This document shows, piece after piece, positions 26,457-34,319 of a stretch of DNA of 64,000 nucleotides (the first letter of the stretch is position 1; every line of letters starts with the position of its first letter). This DNA is from Burkholderiales bacterium (GTDB lineage Bacteria; Pseudomonadota; Gammaproteobacteria; Burkholderiales; SG8-41). The stretch covers positions 62,001-126,000 of the forward strand of contig JADZGE010000018.1 of assembly GCA_020854035.1 (NCBI GenBank), written 5' to 3'. The notes under the pieces were generated by a model. That model saw nothing but the letters and a program-made list of their open reading frames with translations. It was not told the origin of the DNA and ran no database searches. Position numbers and translations under genes: made by a program.

Positions 26457-27374
26457 ATGAGCCTCTTTGTCTCCTTGTTCTGGGACTATTTCATCGCGAT
26501 CATCACGCTCGCGTCCATCGTCGGCTGCGCCGTGTTCCTCAAGGCGCAGAGCGTGCGCCGCACCGCGGAGGGCGAGACCTCCGGGCACGTGTGGGACGAG
26601 GATCTCGAGGAATACAACAATCCGCTGCCGCGCTGGTGGGCGTGGCTCTTCTACATCACGATCGCGTTCGCGCTCGCCTACCTCGTGCTCTACCCCGGGC
26701 TGGGAAGCTACGGCGGCTCGCTCGGGTGGACGCAGTTGAAGCAGCTCGAGGAGGAGAACCGCGTCGCGAACGAGAAGTACGGACCCCTCTACGAGCGCTT
26801 CGCCGCGCAGGACGTTGCCGCGCTCGCGCGCGACCCGCAGGCGCTCGCGGTCGGCCAGAAGCTCTTCCTCAACCAGTGCGCGCAATGCCACGCTTCCGAC
26901 GGCGGCGGCAGCCGCGGGTTCCCGAACCTGACCGACCGCGACTGGCTGTGGGGCGGCGCGCCCGAGGCGATCCGGACCACCATCACCGAGGGCCGGCGCG
27001 GCGTGATGCCGCCCCTCGGGGCGGCGCTCGGCGGCGGCGATGACGTGAGGAACGTCGCGCACTACGTGCTCTCGCTCTCGGGCCGCACCCACGACAAGCT
27101 GCGCGCGTTCACCGGCAAGCAGAAATTCGCAGAGGTGTGCGCCGCCTGCCACGGCGCGCAGGGCAAGGGCAACCAGGAGCTCGGCGCGCCCGATCTCACC
27201 GACGGCGTCTGGCTGCACGGCTCGGGCGAGAACGCGATCGTCGAGCAGATCACGAAGGGGCGCACGAACGAGATGCCGGCGCACAAGGACATCCTCTCGC
27301 CCGCCCGGATCCACGTGTTGACCGCGTATGTGCTGTCGCTCTCGGGGGGCGGCGCAACGGCCGGAAAGCGATGA
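26457..27374 (+). CDS. ccoP: cbb3-type cytochrome c oxidase dihaem subunit III
   Basis: A 305-residue dihaem cytochrome c that delivers electrons from soluble cytochromes to CcoO/CcoN. Two N-terminal helices flank DEDLEEYNNPLPRWW, the CcoP hallmark. Haem sites are NQCAQCHASDG and EVCAACHGAQG, with Met ligands in GVMPPLGAAL and NEMPAHKDIL. It is tightly packed after ccoQ in the cco operon. Confidence 0.97.
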   Translation: MSLFVSLFWDYFIAIITLASIVGCAVFLKAQSVRRTAEGETSGHVWDEDLEEYNNPLPRWWAWLFYITIAFALAYLVLYPGLGSYGGSLGWTQLKQLEEENRVANEKYGPLYERFAAQDVAALARDPQALAVGQKLFLNQCAQCHASDGGGSRGFPNLTDRDWLWGGAPEAIRTTITEGRRGVMPPLGAALGGGDDVRNVAHYVLSLSGRTHDKLRAFTGKQKFAEVCAACHGAQGKGNQELGAPDLTDGVWLHGSGENAIVEQITKGRTNEMPAHKDILSPARIHVLTAYVLSLSGGGATAGKR

Positions 27375-27429
27375 TGGCGGTCCTCGCGCCCACCGCGCGC
27401 GGCCGCGTCGCGTCGTGGCGGGGCCCCGC

Positions 27430-28869
27430 TTGAGGCTGGTGGGCGAGCCCCCGGAGAACCAGCCGCCGGCGCGCCCGCCCGGTGCCGCCGCGGAGGTGGT
27501 GACCGAGCTTTACGCCGCCGCGAAGAAGATCTACCCGCGATCCGTCCACGGCTGGTTCGCGGCGTGGCGCTGGGCGCTCGTCTGGGCGACGCAGCTCGTC
27601 TTCTACGGGGGGGCGTGGCTCACCTGGAACGGGCGCCAGGCGATCCTCTTCGACATCGTCCACCGCAAGTTCTACATCTTCGGGCTGGTGTTCTGGCCGC
27701 AGGACGTGATCTACCTCGCCGTCCTGCTCATCATCTGCGCGCTCTCGCTCTTCCTCTTCACGGCGGTCGCGGGGCGCCTGTGGTGCGGCTACGCGTGCCC
27801 GCAGACCGTCTATACCGTGATCTTCATGTGGATCGAGCGGGTGATCGAGGGAGACCGGCTCGCCCGCATGAAGCTCGACCGCGGCGCGGCCTCGGTGCGC
27901 AAGATCGGGTTGAAGGCCGCGAAGCACGCGCTCTGGATCGCCCTCGCGCTGTGGACCGGCTTCACCTTCGTCGGCTACTTCACGCCGATCCGCGAGCTCG
28001 CGGGCGCGGTGGCGACGCTCTCGACGGGGCCGTGGGAGACGTTCTGGATCGTCTTCTACGGTTTCGCCACCTACGGCAACGCCGGGTGGATGCGCGAGCA
28101 GGTGTGCACCTACATGTGTCCCTACGCGCGCTTCCAGAGCGCCATGTTCGACCGCGACACGCTCGTCATCACCTACGACGCGAAGCGCGGCGAAGCCCGC
28201 GGCGCGCGCGCCCGGCGCGAGGACCCGAGGGTGCGCGGGCTCGGCGACTGCGTCGACTGCCGCATCTGCGTGCAGGTCTGCCCGACCGGCATCGATATCC
28301 GCGACGGACTGCAGTACGAGTGCATCGGCTGCGCCGCGTGCATCGACGGCTGCGACCAGGTCATGGACAGGATGGGCTACCCGCGGGGACTCATACGCTA
28401 TTCCACGCAGAACGCGCTCGAGCGCGGCCTGTCGTTCCGGCAGGCGATGGCGCGCGCCTTCCGCCCGCGCGTGCTGGCGTACACGGCGATCCTGTGGACG
28501 ATCATCGCGGCCGCGGGGATCGCGCTCTGGGTCCGCATTCCCCTGAAAGTGGACGTGATCCGCGACCGGGCGGCCATCGCGCGCGAAGTCGAGGGCGGGT
28601 TGATCGAGAACGTCTACCGGCTGCAGGTGATGAACACCGCGGAAGCGCGGCGTGCTTTCACGATCCGCGCGACGGGTCTGCCGACGCTGCACGTGGCGGG
28701 CGATGCGAGCCTCGTGCTCGATCCCACCGCCACCCGGATGGTCCCGGTGCGCGTTCGCGTGGAGCCGGGCGCCGTGCCGCCCGGCACGCACGCGATCGAG
28801 TTCGTCGTCGCCGCCGAGGGTGTGGAGGGCGTCGTGGTGCGCGAGAAGTCCGTCTTTATCGTGAGGTGA
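27430..28869 (+). CDS. ccoG: cbb3 oxidase assembly protein, polyferredoxin/cupric reductase type
   Basis: CcoG/FixG family membrane protein of about 480 residues, implicated in copper delivery to the cbb3 oxidase. Several transmembrane segments carry GRLWCGYACPQTVYT and QVCTYMCPYARFQ. Two ferredoxin-type 4Fe-4S motifs follow (CVDCRICVQVCPTG and CIGCAACIDGCDQV), and the C-terminus has an Ig-like domain. The start is ambiguous: no in-frame ATG is near, and TTG 27430, GTG 27439 or GTG 27415 are candidates. It belongs to the cco operon. Confidence 0.93.
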   Translation: MRLVGEPPENQPPARPPGAAAEVVTELYAAAKKIYPRSVHGWFAAWRWALVWATQLVFYGGAWLTWNGRQAILFDIVHRKFYIFGLVFWPQDVIYLAVLLIICALSLFLFTAVAGRLWCGYACPQTVYTVIFMWIERVIEGDRLARMKLDRGAASVRKIGLKAAKHALWIALALWTGFTFVGYFTPIRELAGAVATLSTGPWETFWIVFYGFATYGNAGWMREQVCTYMCPYARFQSAMFDRDTLVITYDAKRGEARGARARREDPRVRGLGDCVDCRICVQVCPTGIDIRDGLQYECIGCAACIDGCDQVMDRMGYPRGLIRYSTQNALERGLSFRQAMARAFRPRVLAYTAILWTIIAAAGIALWVRIPLKVDVIRDRAAIAREVEGGLIENVYRLQVMNTAEARRAFTIRATGLPTLHVAGDASLVLDPTATRMVPVRVRVEPGAVPPGTHAIEFVVAAEGVEGVVVREKSVFIVR

Positions 28870-28872
28870 AAC

Positions 28873-29403
28873 ATGGCCGAGCCGCGAACCGCGAGCAGCG
28901 CTCCGCGGACCGCGGACGCCTTGATGCCGGGCGCCACTCCCCGGTCCCGGGGTCCCGGTCTCCCGTCCCGTCCCTGGTACCGGGAGCCGTGGCCGTGGCT
29001 CCTCATGATCGCGCCGGCCTCGGCGGTGATCGCGGGCGCAGTCACCGTGTGGCTCGCGATCGCGTCCTCGGACGGGCTCGTGGCGGACGACTACTACCGC
29101 CGGGGGCTCGCGATCAACCGCGAGCTCGAGCGCGACCGGGCCGCGGCCGAGCGCGGCCTTGCGGCCGAGATCGAGGCGCGGGGCGGCCGCATGCGGGTGC
29201 GGCTTGCGGGACACGCGTCGCCCGAGGCGCTCTTCGCGCGCCTCGTGCACGCCACGCGGGCGGGGCACGACCAGCGGCTGCGGCTTCCGCGGGTCGCCCC
29301 CGGGATCTACGAGGCGCCGCTGCCCGAACTCGCCGCGGGCCGCTGGCGGGTGGTGCTGGAGGACGCCCGCGGCGAGTGGCGCCTGGTGAAGGAGGTCCTG
29401 TGA
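28873..29403 (+). CDS. ccoH: FixH/CcoH family assembly protein
   Basis: A 176-residue inner-membrane protein with one helix (WPWLLMIAPASAVIAGAVTVW) and a periplasmic beta-rich domain. The FixH feature ADDYYRRGLAINRELERDR is present. CcoH assists cbb3 assembly together with the copper ATPase CcoI. The first 40 or so residues are Pro/Arg/Ser-rich and unusual; part is encoded by degenerate CCCGGTC-type repeats (28938-28976), suggesting that a repeat extended the N-terminus. It overlaps the next gene by 4 bp (GTGA). Confidence 0.9.
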   Translation: MAEPRTASSAPRTADALMPGATPRSRGPGLPSRPWYREPWPWLLMIAPASAVIAGAVTVWLAIASSDGLVADDYYRRGLAINRELERDRAAAERGLAAEIEARGGRMRVRLAGHASPEALFARLVHATRAGHDQRLRLPRVAPGIYEAPLPELAAGRWRVVLEDARGEWRLVKEVL

Positions 29404-29699
29404 AGCGCGCCATCTGGATACTGTGGCCATCGTTCATCGTCGGCGGCATCGGCGAAGCCCTGTTCTTCACCGTGTTCGATCCGCAGGAGCTCTATCTTTT
29501 CGGGGAACCGACCACGCTCACGCGGCTCGCGGTCTACTCGATCGGCTTTTTCCTCTGCTGGGCGTTCGCGGCGGCTTCGAGCGCGCTCACCTGCTTCCTG
29601 CAGCGCGGCGCCGCCGAGGTGAACCGCCCGGGCCCGCTCGAGTCGGGGGGGGCGCCCGCCAGGCGGCCCGCGCCGCGAAGAGCCGGGTCGATGAGCTGA
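29400..29699 (+). CDS. Small two-helix membrane protein of the cco operon
   Basis: A 99-residue protein starting with GTG 29400 that overlaps ccoH by 4 bp. Two hydrophobic segments are visible (AIWILWPSFIVGGIGEALFF and LAVYSIGFFLCWAFAAAS) around the short loop VFDPQELYLFGEP, with a Pro/Arg-rich cytoplasmic tail. I do not know a characterised function. Its conserved core and translational coupling to ccoH suggest a role in cbb3 oxidase assembly or copper handling. Confidence 0.75.
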   Translation: MKRAIWILWPSFIVGGIGEALFFTVFDPQELYLFGEPTTLTRLAVYSIGFFLCWAFAAASSALTCFLQRGAAEVNRPGPLESGGAPARRPAPRRAGSMS

Positions 29700-29703
29700 T
29701 TCC

Positions 29704-30507
29704 ATGAACGGCTGGCTCGAACTCACGCTGGGCGCGGCCTTCTTCGCCGGCCTCTCGGGCGGCGTGCACTGCGCGGCCATGTGCGGCCCGCTGGTCGCGA
29801 TCGCGTGCGGGACAAGGAGCGAGGCGCGATTGTCCCGCGACCGAACCCCCGGTCCGGCGAGCGGCAACGGACCCACCCCTTCTCCTTTTCTCGCGCGCAC
29901 GCTCGCCTGCAACGCGGGCCGGATCGCGAGCTACTGCGCGGCGGGTCTCGCGGCGGGCGCCCTCGGCGCGGCGGGACTCGGCACGCGCGGTGACCCCGCC
30001 GTGCAGAATGCCCTCCTCGCGCTCATGAGTGGCACCCTCGTCCTGATGGCCGCGTACATCGGCGGCATGCGATCGCTCGCGCGGACCCTGGAAGCCGCCG
30101 GCTCCGTGGTGTGGCGCCGCGTCGAGCCGTGCACGCGCTACTTCCTCCCGGCCGACACCGCGGCGCGCGCATTCGGGCTGGGCCTCATATGGGGATGGCT
30201 GCCGTGCGGCATGGTCTACCTTGCGCTCGTTGCCGCGATCGCGAGCGCCGATCCCCTGCACGGCGCGGCGTTGATGGCGGCGTTCGGGCTCGGGACGCTC
30301 CCCAACCTCGTCGCCATGGCGGCGTCGTTTCGCCACCTTGTCGCGGCCGCGCGCGGGCGGAGCGCGCGCAGCGTCGCCGCGGCGGCGATGGCGGCCGCCG
30401 GTTTCGCGGGGATCGCGGCGGCGCTCCGGCCGGATCTCGCCTCCGCCGCGGGTTCGTGGTGCATGCGCCTTTCCGGCGTCGCGTCGCTCCTCGGCGGGGG
30501 CTTCTGA
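29704..30507 (+). CDS. TauE/SafE (DsbD-like) membrane protein, cbb3-associated
   Basis: A 267-residue polytopic membrane protein of the cytochrome-biogenesis/SafE type often found with cco assembly genes. Possible metal-binding motifs are GGVHCAAMCGPL near the N-terminus and WGWLPCGMVYLAL in the C-terminal half. About 35 residues after CGTRSEARL are Pro/Gly/Ser-rich and look like an insertion in the first loop. A role in copper or thiol handling for CcoN is inference from context. It ends 1 bp before the ccoI GTG. Confidence 0.82.
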   Translation: MNGWLELTLGAAFFAGLSGGVHCAAMCGPLVAIACGTRSEARLSRDRTPGPASGNGPTPSPFLARTLACNAGRIASYCAAGLAAGALGAAGLGTRGDPAVQNALLALMSGTLVLMAAYIGGMRSLARTLEAAGSVVWRRVEPCTRYFLPADTAARAFGLGLIWGWLPCGMVYLALVAAIASADPLHGAALMAAFGLGTLPNLVAMAASFRHLVAAARGRSARSVAAAAMAAAGFAGIAAALRPDLASAAGSWCMRLSGVASLLGGGF

Positions 30508-30508
30508 A

Positions 30509-33043
30509 GTGAGCGGCGCGCACGCGCAGGCCTGCTTTCACTGCGGCGAGCCGGTGCCCGGCGGCTCCCGCCAGCACGCGGTCATCGACGGCGTGGCGCG
30601 CGCCATGTGCTGCGCCGGTTGCGCCGCCGTGGCCCGCACCATCGCCGCGCACGGGCTCGCCGCCTATTACGCCAACCGGAGCGCCCTCGCGCCGCGCGAG
30701 ACGGCGGCGCCGGCGCAGGATGCGGAGTTCACGGCCTACGACCTCGCCGCCGTCCAGCAGCCCTTCGTGCGGGACGCGGGCGGTGGCGTGCGCCAGGCGA
30801 CGCTGCTCGTGGAAGGCCTGACCTGCGGCGCCTGCGCGTGGCTGATCGAGCGCGGCGTCGCGCGGGTCGAGGGCGTGCGCGAGGTGGCGGTGAACGCCGC
30901 CGCGCGCCGCATGCAGGTCGAATGGGATTTCGCCCGGGTGAAACTCTCCGACATCCTGCGCGCGCTCGCCGCGCTGGGCTACCGCAGCCGGGGTTTCGAC
31001 CCGGCCGCCCGGGAGCGTGCCGCGGCGCGGGAGCGGCGGGTGATGCTGTGGCGCATTTTCGTGGCCGCTTTCGCGATGATGCAGGTGATGATGTACGCGC
31101 TGCCGGGCTACGTGTCGGAGGGCGAGATGACGCCGGGCGCGGAGCGCCTGATGCGCTGGGCGAGCCTCGTTCTGACCATGCCCGTCATGCTGTGGTCGGC
31201 GGCACCGTTCTTCGGTAACGCGTGGCGCGATCTCCGCGCGCACCGAGTCGGCATGGATGTTCCGGTCGCGCTCGCCCTCGCCGTCGCATTCGCCGCGAGC
31301 GCGCGGGCCACCGCGATCGGACACGGTGCGGTCTACTTCGATTCCATCACGATGTTCGTGTTCCTGCTGCTCGGCGCGCGCTACCTGGAGGCGAAGGCGC
31401 GCTCGATCGCGGCCGAGTCGCAGCGCCGGCTCGTCGGCCACGTGCCCGCGGTCGCCGACCGGGCGGTGCCCGGCGCGGCGCCCGGCACGACCGAGCGCGT
31501 CGCCGCCGCCGCGCTCGTTCCGGGAGACCGGGTCGTGGTCGCGCCGGGGGGCATCATTCCCGCCGATGGCGTGGTCGAGGCGGGGTGGAGCGCGGCCGAC
31601 GAGTCGCTCCTCACGGGCGAGTCGCGGCCGGTGCCGAAGGCGCCGGGCGACGCCGTGACGGGCGGCAGCATCAACCTGTCGAACCCGGTCACGCTCGAGG
31701 TGACTCGCGTCGGCGCCGATACGGTGCTCTCGGGCATCGTGCGACTCATGGATCGCGCGCAGTCGGAGAAACCGGCGATCGCGCGGTGCGCCGACCGCGT
31801 CGCGCAGTGGTTCGTGGCGGCGCTGATCGGCGTCGCCGCCGCGACGGCGCTCGCGTGGTACTTCATCGACCCGCAGCGCGCGCTGGAAGTGACCGTCGCC
31901 GTGCTGGTGGTGAGTTGCCCGTGCGCGCTTTCGCTCGCGACGCCGGCCGCGCTCGCCGCGGCGACGGGGGCCTTGCACCGTGCCGGCATCCTGGTGACGC
32001 GGGCACATGCGCTGGAGACCCTCGCGCGCGCGACCCACGTCGTGTTCGACAAGACCGGCACCCTGACCCGGGGAAGCCTTGCTCTGATCGGGATCGTGCC
32101 GCTCGGGGCGCATTCGCGCGAAGCGTGCCTCGCGCTGGCCGCCGCGCTGGAGCACGGGGCGAGTCATCCGGTCGCCCGCGCGATCCTGGCGGTGGCGGGC
32201 GCGGAGGGGATCGCCGTGCCGGCGGCCGAGGCGACGGAGCACGCGCCAGGGCTCGGCATCGAGGGACGCGTCGGGGACAGGCGGATGCGTATCGGCACGC
32301 CGGCGTTCGCGGCCGCGCTTGCCGGAGCGCCCGCCCCGGGCGAGCTCAGGCTGGTCGTGGACGAGGCGACCGTCGCCGTGCTGGCGGACGAGCAGGGCCT
32401 GGTTGCGCTCTTCACCTTCGGCGACGCGCCGCGGCCGGGCGCGCGCTGGATCGTGCGGGAACTCGAGCGGCGCGGGGCGGCGGTGTGCCTGCTCTCCGGT
32501 GATCGCGGCGCGGTGGCGGCGCGCCTCGCGCGCGAGCTCGGTATCGCCACGGCCGCGGGGGACGCGACGCCGCGGGCGAAGCTCGAATTCGTTCGCGGGC
32601 TGCAGTCGCGGGGCGGCGTCGTGGCGATGGTGGGCGACGGCGTCAACGACGCGCCGGTTCTCGCCCGTGCCGAGGTGTCGATCGCGATGGGCGGCGGCGC
32701 GGACCTCGCGCACGCGGGCGCCGACATGATCCTCATGGGCGAGGATGTGGGCAGGCTCGCCGATGCGTTCGACATTTCGTCGAGCGCCATGCGCGTCATC
32801 CGCCAGAATCTCGCGTGGGCGGCGGGCTACAACGCGGTCGCGGTGCCGCTCGCCGTCGCCGGGCTCGTGACGCCCCTCGCGGCGGGCATCGGCATGGCCG
32901 CCTCCTCGCTGGCGGTGGTGCTGAACGCGTTGCGACTGCAGCCGCCGGCACCTCCCCCGCGCGACGAAGCGTCGATTCTGCCGCCGATGGACGCCGATGA
33001 ACGCCGATTTCCGCCCCGAAGAGGCACGATTTCGCCCGCATGA
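30509..33043 (+). CDS. ccoI: Copper-translocating P1B-type ATPase for cbb3 oxidase
   Basis: CcoI/FixI copper exporter of 844 residues that supplies copper to CcoN. It has an N-terminal Cys-rich domain (ACFHCGEPVPGG, MCCAGCAAVA), a heavy-metal domain with LTCGACAWLIERG, and the transport motif VVSCPCALSLATP. The phosphorylation site is DKTGTLT (Asp514) and the hinge is MVGDGVNDAPVL. GTG 30509 is directly after the upstream stop codon. The last 20 or so codons (from PPMDADERRF) are encoded by a copy of a dispersed repeat at 32981-33008, so the original C-terminus was probably replaced. Confidence 0.95.
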   Translation: MSGAHAQACFHCGEPVPGGSRQHAVIDGVARAMCCAGCAAVARTIAAHGLAAYYANRSALAPRETAAPAQDAEFTAYDLAAVQQPFVRDAGGGVRQATLLVEGLTCGACAWLIERGVARVEGVREVAVNAAARRMQVEWDFARVKLSDILRALAALGYRSRGFDPAARERAAARERRVMLWRIFVAAFAMMQVMMYALPGYVSEGEMTPGAERLMRWASLVLTMPVMLWSAAPFFGNAWRDLRAHRVGMDVPVALALAVAFAASARATAIGHGAVYFDSITMFVFLLLGARYLEAKARSIAAESQRRLVGHVPAVADRAVPGAAPGTTERVAAAALVPGDRVVVAPGGIIPADGVVEAGWSAADESLLTGESRPVPKAPGDAVTGGSINLSNPVTLEVTRVGADTVLSGIVRLMDRAQSEKPAIARCADRVAQWFVAALIGVAAATALAWYFIDPQRALEVTVAVLVVSCPCALSLATPAALAAATGALHRAGILVTRAHALETLARATHVVFDKTGTLTRGSLALIGIVPLGAHSREACLALAAALEHGASHPVARAILAVAGAEGIAVPAAEATEHAPGLGIEGRVGDRRMRIGTPAFAAALAGAPAPGELRLVVDEATVAVLADEQGLVALFTFGDAPRPGARWIVRELERRGAAVCLLSGDRGAVAARLARELGIATAAGDATPRAKLEFVRGLQSRGGVVAMVGDGVNDAPVLARAEVSIAMGGGADLAHAGADMILMGEDVGRLADAFDISSSAMRVIRQNLAWAAGYNAVAVPLAVAGLVTPLAAGIGMAASSLAVVLNALRLQPPAPPPRDEASILPPMDADERRFPPRRGTISPA

Positions 33044-33138
33044 CGACATGTCGCTGCTCGTGGAAGTACGGCATCGGCGCCAGATGGCGACGTGACCGTG
33101 CCTGCCCCGCATCGGCGTGGATCGGCGTTCATCGGCGG
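32981..33138. repeat. Inverted pair of REP-like repeats at the 3' end of ccoI
   Basis: A 28-bp element beginning CCGCCGATGGACGCCGATG (32981-33008) is matched by an inverted, nearly identical copy at 33111-33138 ending TTCATCGGCGG. About 100 bp lie between them. The left copy encodes the end of CcoI. Related single copies occur at 40141 and 51757. Confidence 0.85.
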
Positions 33139-33178
33139 CCCGGATGCGCGGTTTGACGGTAACCTCTTGCTGCGACCC

Positions 33179-33385
33179 ATGGACATCCTGTACCTGCTGA
33201 TCCCGCTCTCGGTCGTGCTGGTGCTCGTGGTCGGCGCCGTCTTCTGGTGGGCGCTCGCGAGCGGGCAGTTCGAGGACCTGGAGGGACCGGCTCACCGCAT
33301 ACTCATGGACGACGATCCCGGCGCCGAGTCCGCCCCGCGGGCCCGCCCGGGCGGGGCGCCGGGCGCGCCAGGGAGGCGCGGTTGA
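33179..33385 (+). CDS. ccoS: cbb3 oxidase maturation protein CcoS
   Basis: A 68-residue protein with one N-terminal helix (MDILYLLIPLSVVLVLVVGA) followed by FWWALASGQFEDLEGPAHRI, the CcoS signature, and a short acidic then Pro/Gly-rich tail. It is required for haem and copper insertion into CcoN. It is the last gene of the cco operon, separated from ccoI by the repeat pair. Its stop codon lies inside the next FNR box. Confidence 0.93.
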   Translation: MDILYLLIPLSVVLVLVVGAVFWWALASGQFEDLEGPAHRILMDDDPGAESAPRARPGGAPGAPGRRG

Positions 33386-33423
33386 TCTGGATCAAGATGC
33401 GCTCGCGGGCGGCGTCCTAGACT
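33382..33423 (+). promoter_or_regulatory. FNR box and -10 for the hsp20 operon
   Basis: TTGATCTGGATCAA at 33382-33395 overlaps the TGA stop of ccoS. TAGACT at 33418-33423 follows after 22 bp, predicting a start near 33430 and a leader of about 59 nt to ATG 33489. Confidence 0.8.
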
Positions 33424-33488
33424 TCCGGCGAAGGCCGGGATCGCGCCCGGCCAGGTGTGGCAGTCGACATTTCCGCAAGGAGTGAATC

Positions 33489-33914
33489 ATGGCAAACATC
33501 ACGCGTCACGATCCGTTCGGCGACATCAACGATCTCTTCCGGGGCTTCTTCGTGCGCCCGATGCGTTTCGATCTGGAGGCCCCCGGCGAAATGGGCCTCA
33601 AGGTCGACATCACGCGCACCGACGATACCTACACCGTGAAGGCCGAGATGCCGGGCGTGAGGAAGGACGACATCAACGTCTCGATCGACGGCAACCAGGT
33701 GGCGATCTCGGGCGAAGTGAAGCGCGAGAAGGAGGAGAAGAAGGGCGAGGAAGTCATTCGCAGCGAGCGCTACTACGGCAGGGTCTATCGCAGCTTCACC
33801 CTGCCGCAGGACGTGGACGAGGCGAAGGCGGCGGCGAAGTACGCCGACGGCGTGCTGAATCTCACCCTGCCGGTCAAGGCGCGCGCCGGCACGAAGAAGC
33901 TCGCGGTCGGCTGA
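33489..33914 (+). CDS. hsp20: Small heat-shock protein Hsp20
   Basis: A 141-residue alpha-crystallin-type chaperone. The core domain runs from GLKVDITRTDDTYTVKAEMP through RKDDINVSIDGNQVAISGEV to LPQDVDEAKAAAKYADGVL. The C-terminal motif LTLPVKA lies just after it. An AAGGAG Shine-Dalgarno precedes ATG 33489. It is an ATP-independent holdase in the cytoplasm. It is first in an operon with a cytochrome c, a beta-CASP protein and an MgtE-like protein, under a class II FNR promoter rather than an evident heat-shock promoter. Confidence 0.95.
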   Translation: MANITRHDPFGDINDLFRGFFVRPMRFDLEAPGEMGLKVDITRTDDTYTVKAEMPGVRKDDINVSIDGNQVAISGEVKREKEEKKGEEVIRSERYYGRVYRSFTLPQDVDEAKAAAKYADGVLNLTLPVKARAGTKKLAVG

Positions 33915-33916
33915 GC

Positions 33917-34243
33917 GTGCGCTCGCGCGGGGGCGGCGGACGGGCGCGGCGGCGGGCGCTTCCGGTCGTTGCCGGGGTGATCGCCGGCGCCGCGCTCGCC
34001 GCGCCGGCTCGGGGCGCCGAGATGCCGGATCCCCAGCGCGGTCGGCTGCTCTACGAGAATCACTGCGTGGTGTGTCACACCTCGAAGGTGCACCGGCGCG
34101 TCCCGCCGCTGCCGATCGATCTCGGGGAGCTGCGCAGGATCGTCGCGGCATGGGCGCAGGGCCAGAAACTCGGCTGGTCCGAGCCGGAGATCGCCGACGT
34201 GACCGAGTACCTGCAGAGCACGCACTACCGCTTCCCCAGGTGA
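33917..34243 (+). CDS. Small periplasmic monohaem cytochrome c without Met ligand
   Basis: A 108-residue c-type cytochrome with an Arg-rich signal peptide (VVAGVIAGAALAAPARGA) and one haem motif, Cys50-Val-Val-Cys53-His54 in NHCVVCHTSK. No Met follows the haem motif, so the usual His/Met ligation is not possible. His57 (SKVHRR) or the late His in STHYRF are candidates, or the haem may be five-coordinate. GTG 33917 follows the hsp20 stop by 2 bp. Role unknown; periplasmic electron transfer or gas binding is possible. Confidence 0.85.
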   Translation: MRSRGGGGRARRRALPVVAGVIAGAALAAPARGAEMPDPQRGRLLYENHCVVCHTSKVHRRVPPLPIDLGELRRIVAAWAQGQKLGWSEPEIADVTEYLQSTHYRFPR

Positions 34244-34319
34244 CTGGACGGGTGGCGTGCGCGGCGGCGGGTCGGGGGCGGTCGATCGCGCGGCCGGAAG
34301 CGCCGGCTCGCGCGGGGGC

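Noticed and set aside
30185-33295. Open minus-strand frame of more than 1000 codons opposite ccoI
   Set aside because: The plus strand encodes an unmistakable P-type ATPase. High GC removes stops from the antisense frame; its translation is low-complexity His/Arg/Gly-rich with no motif.
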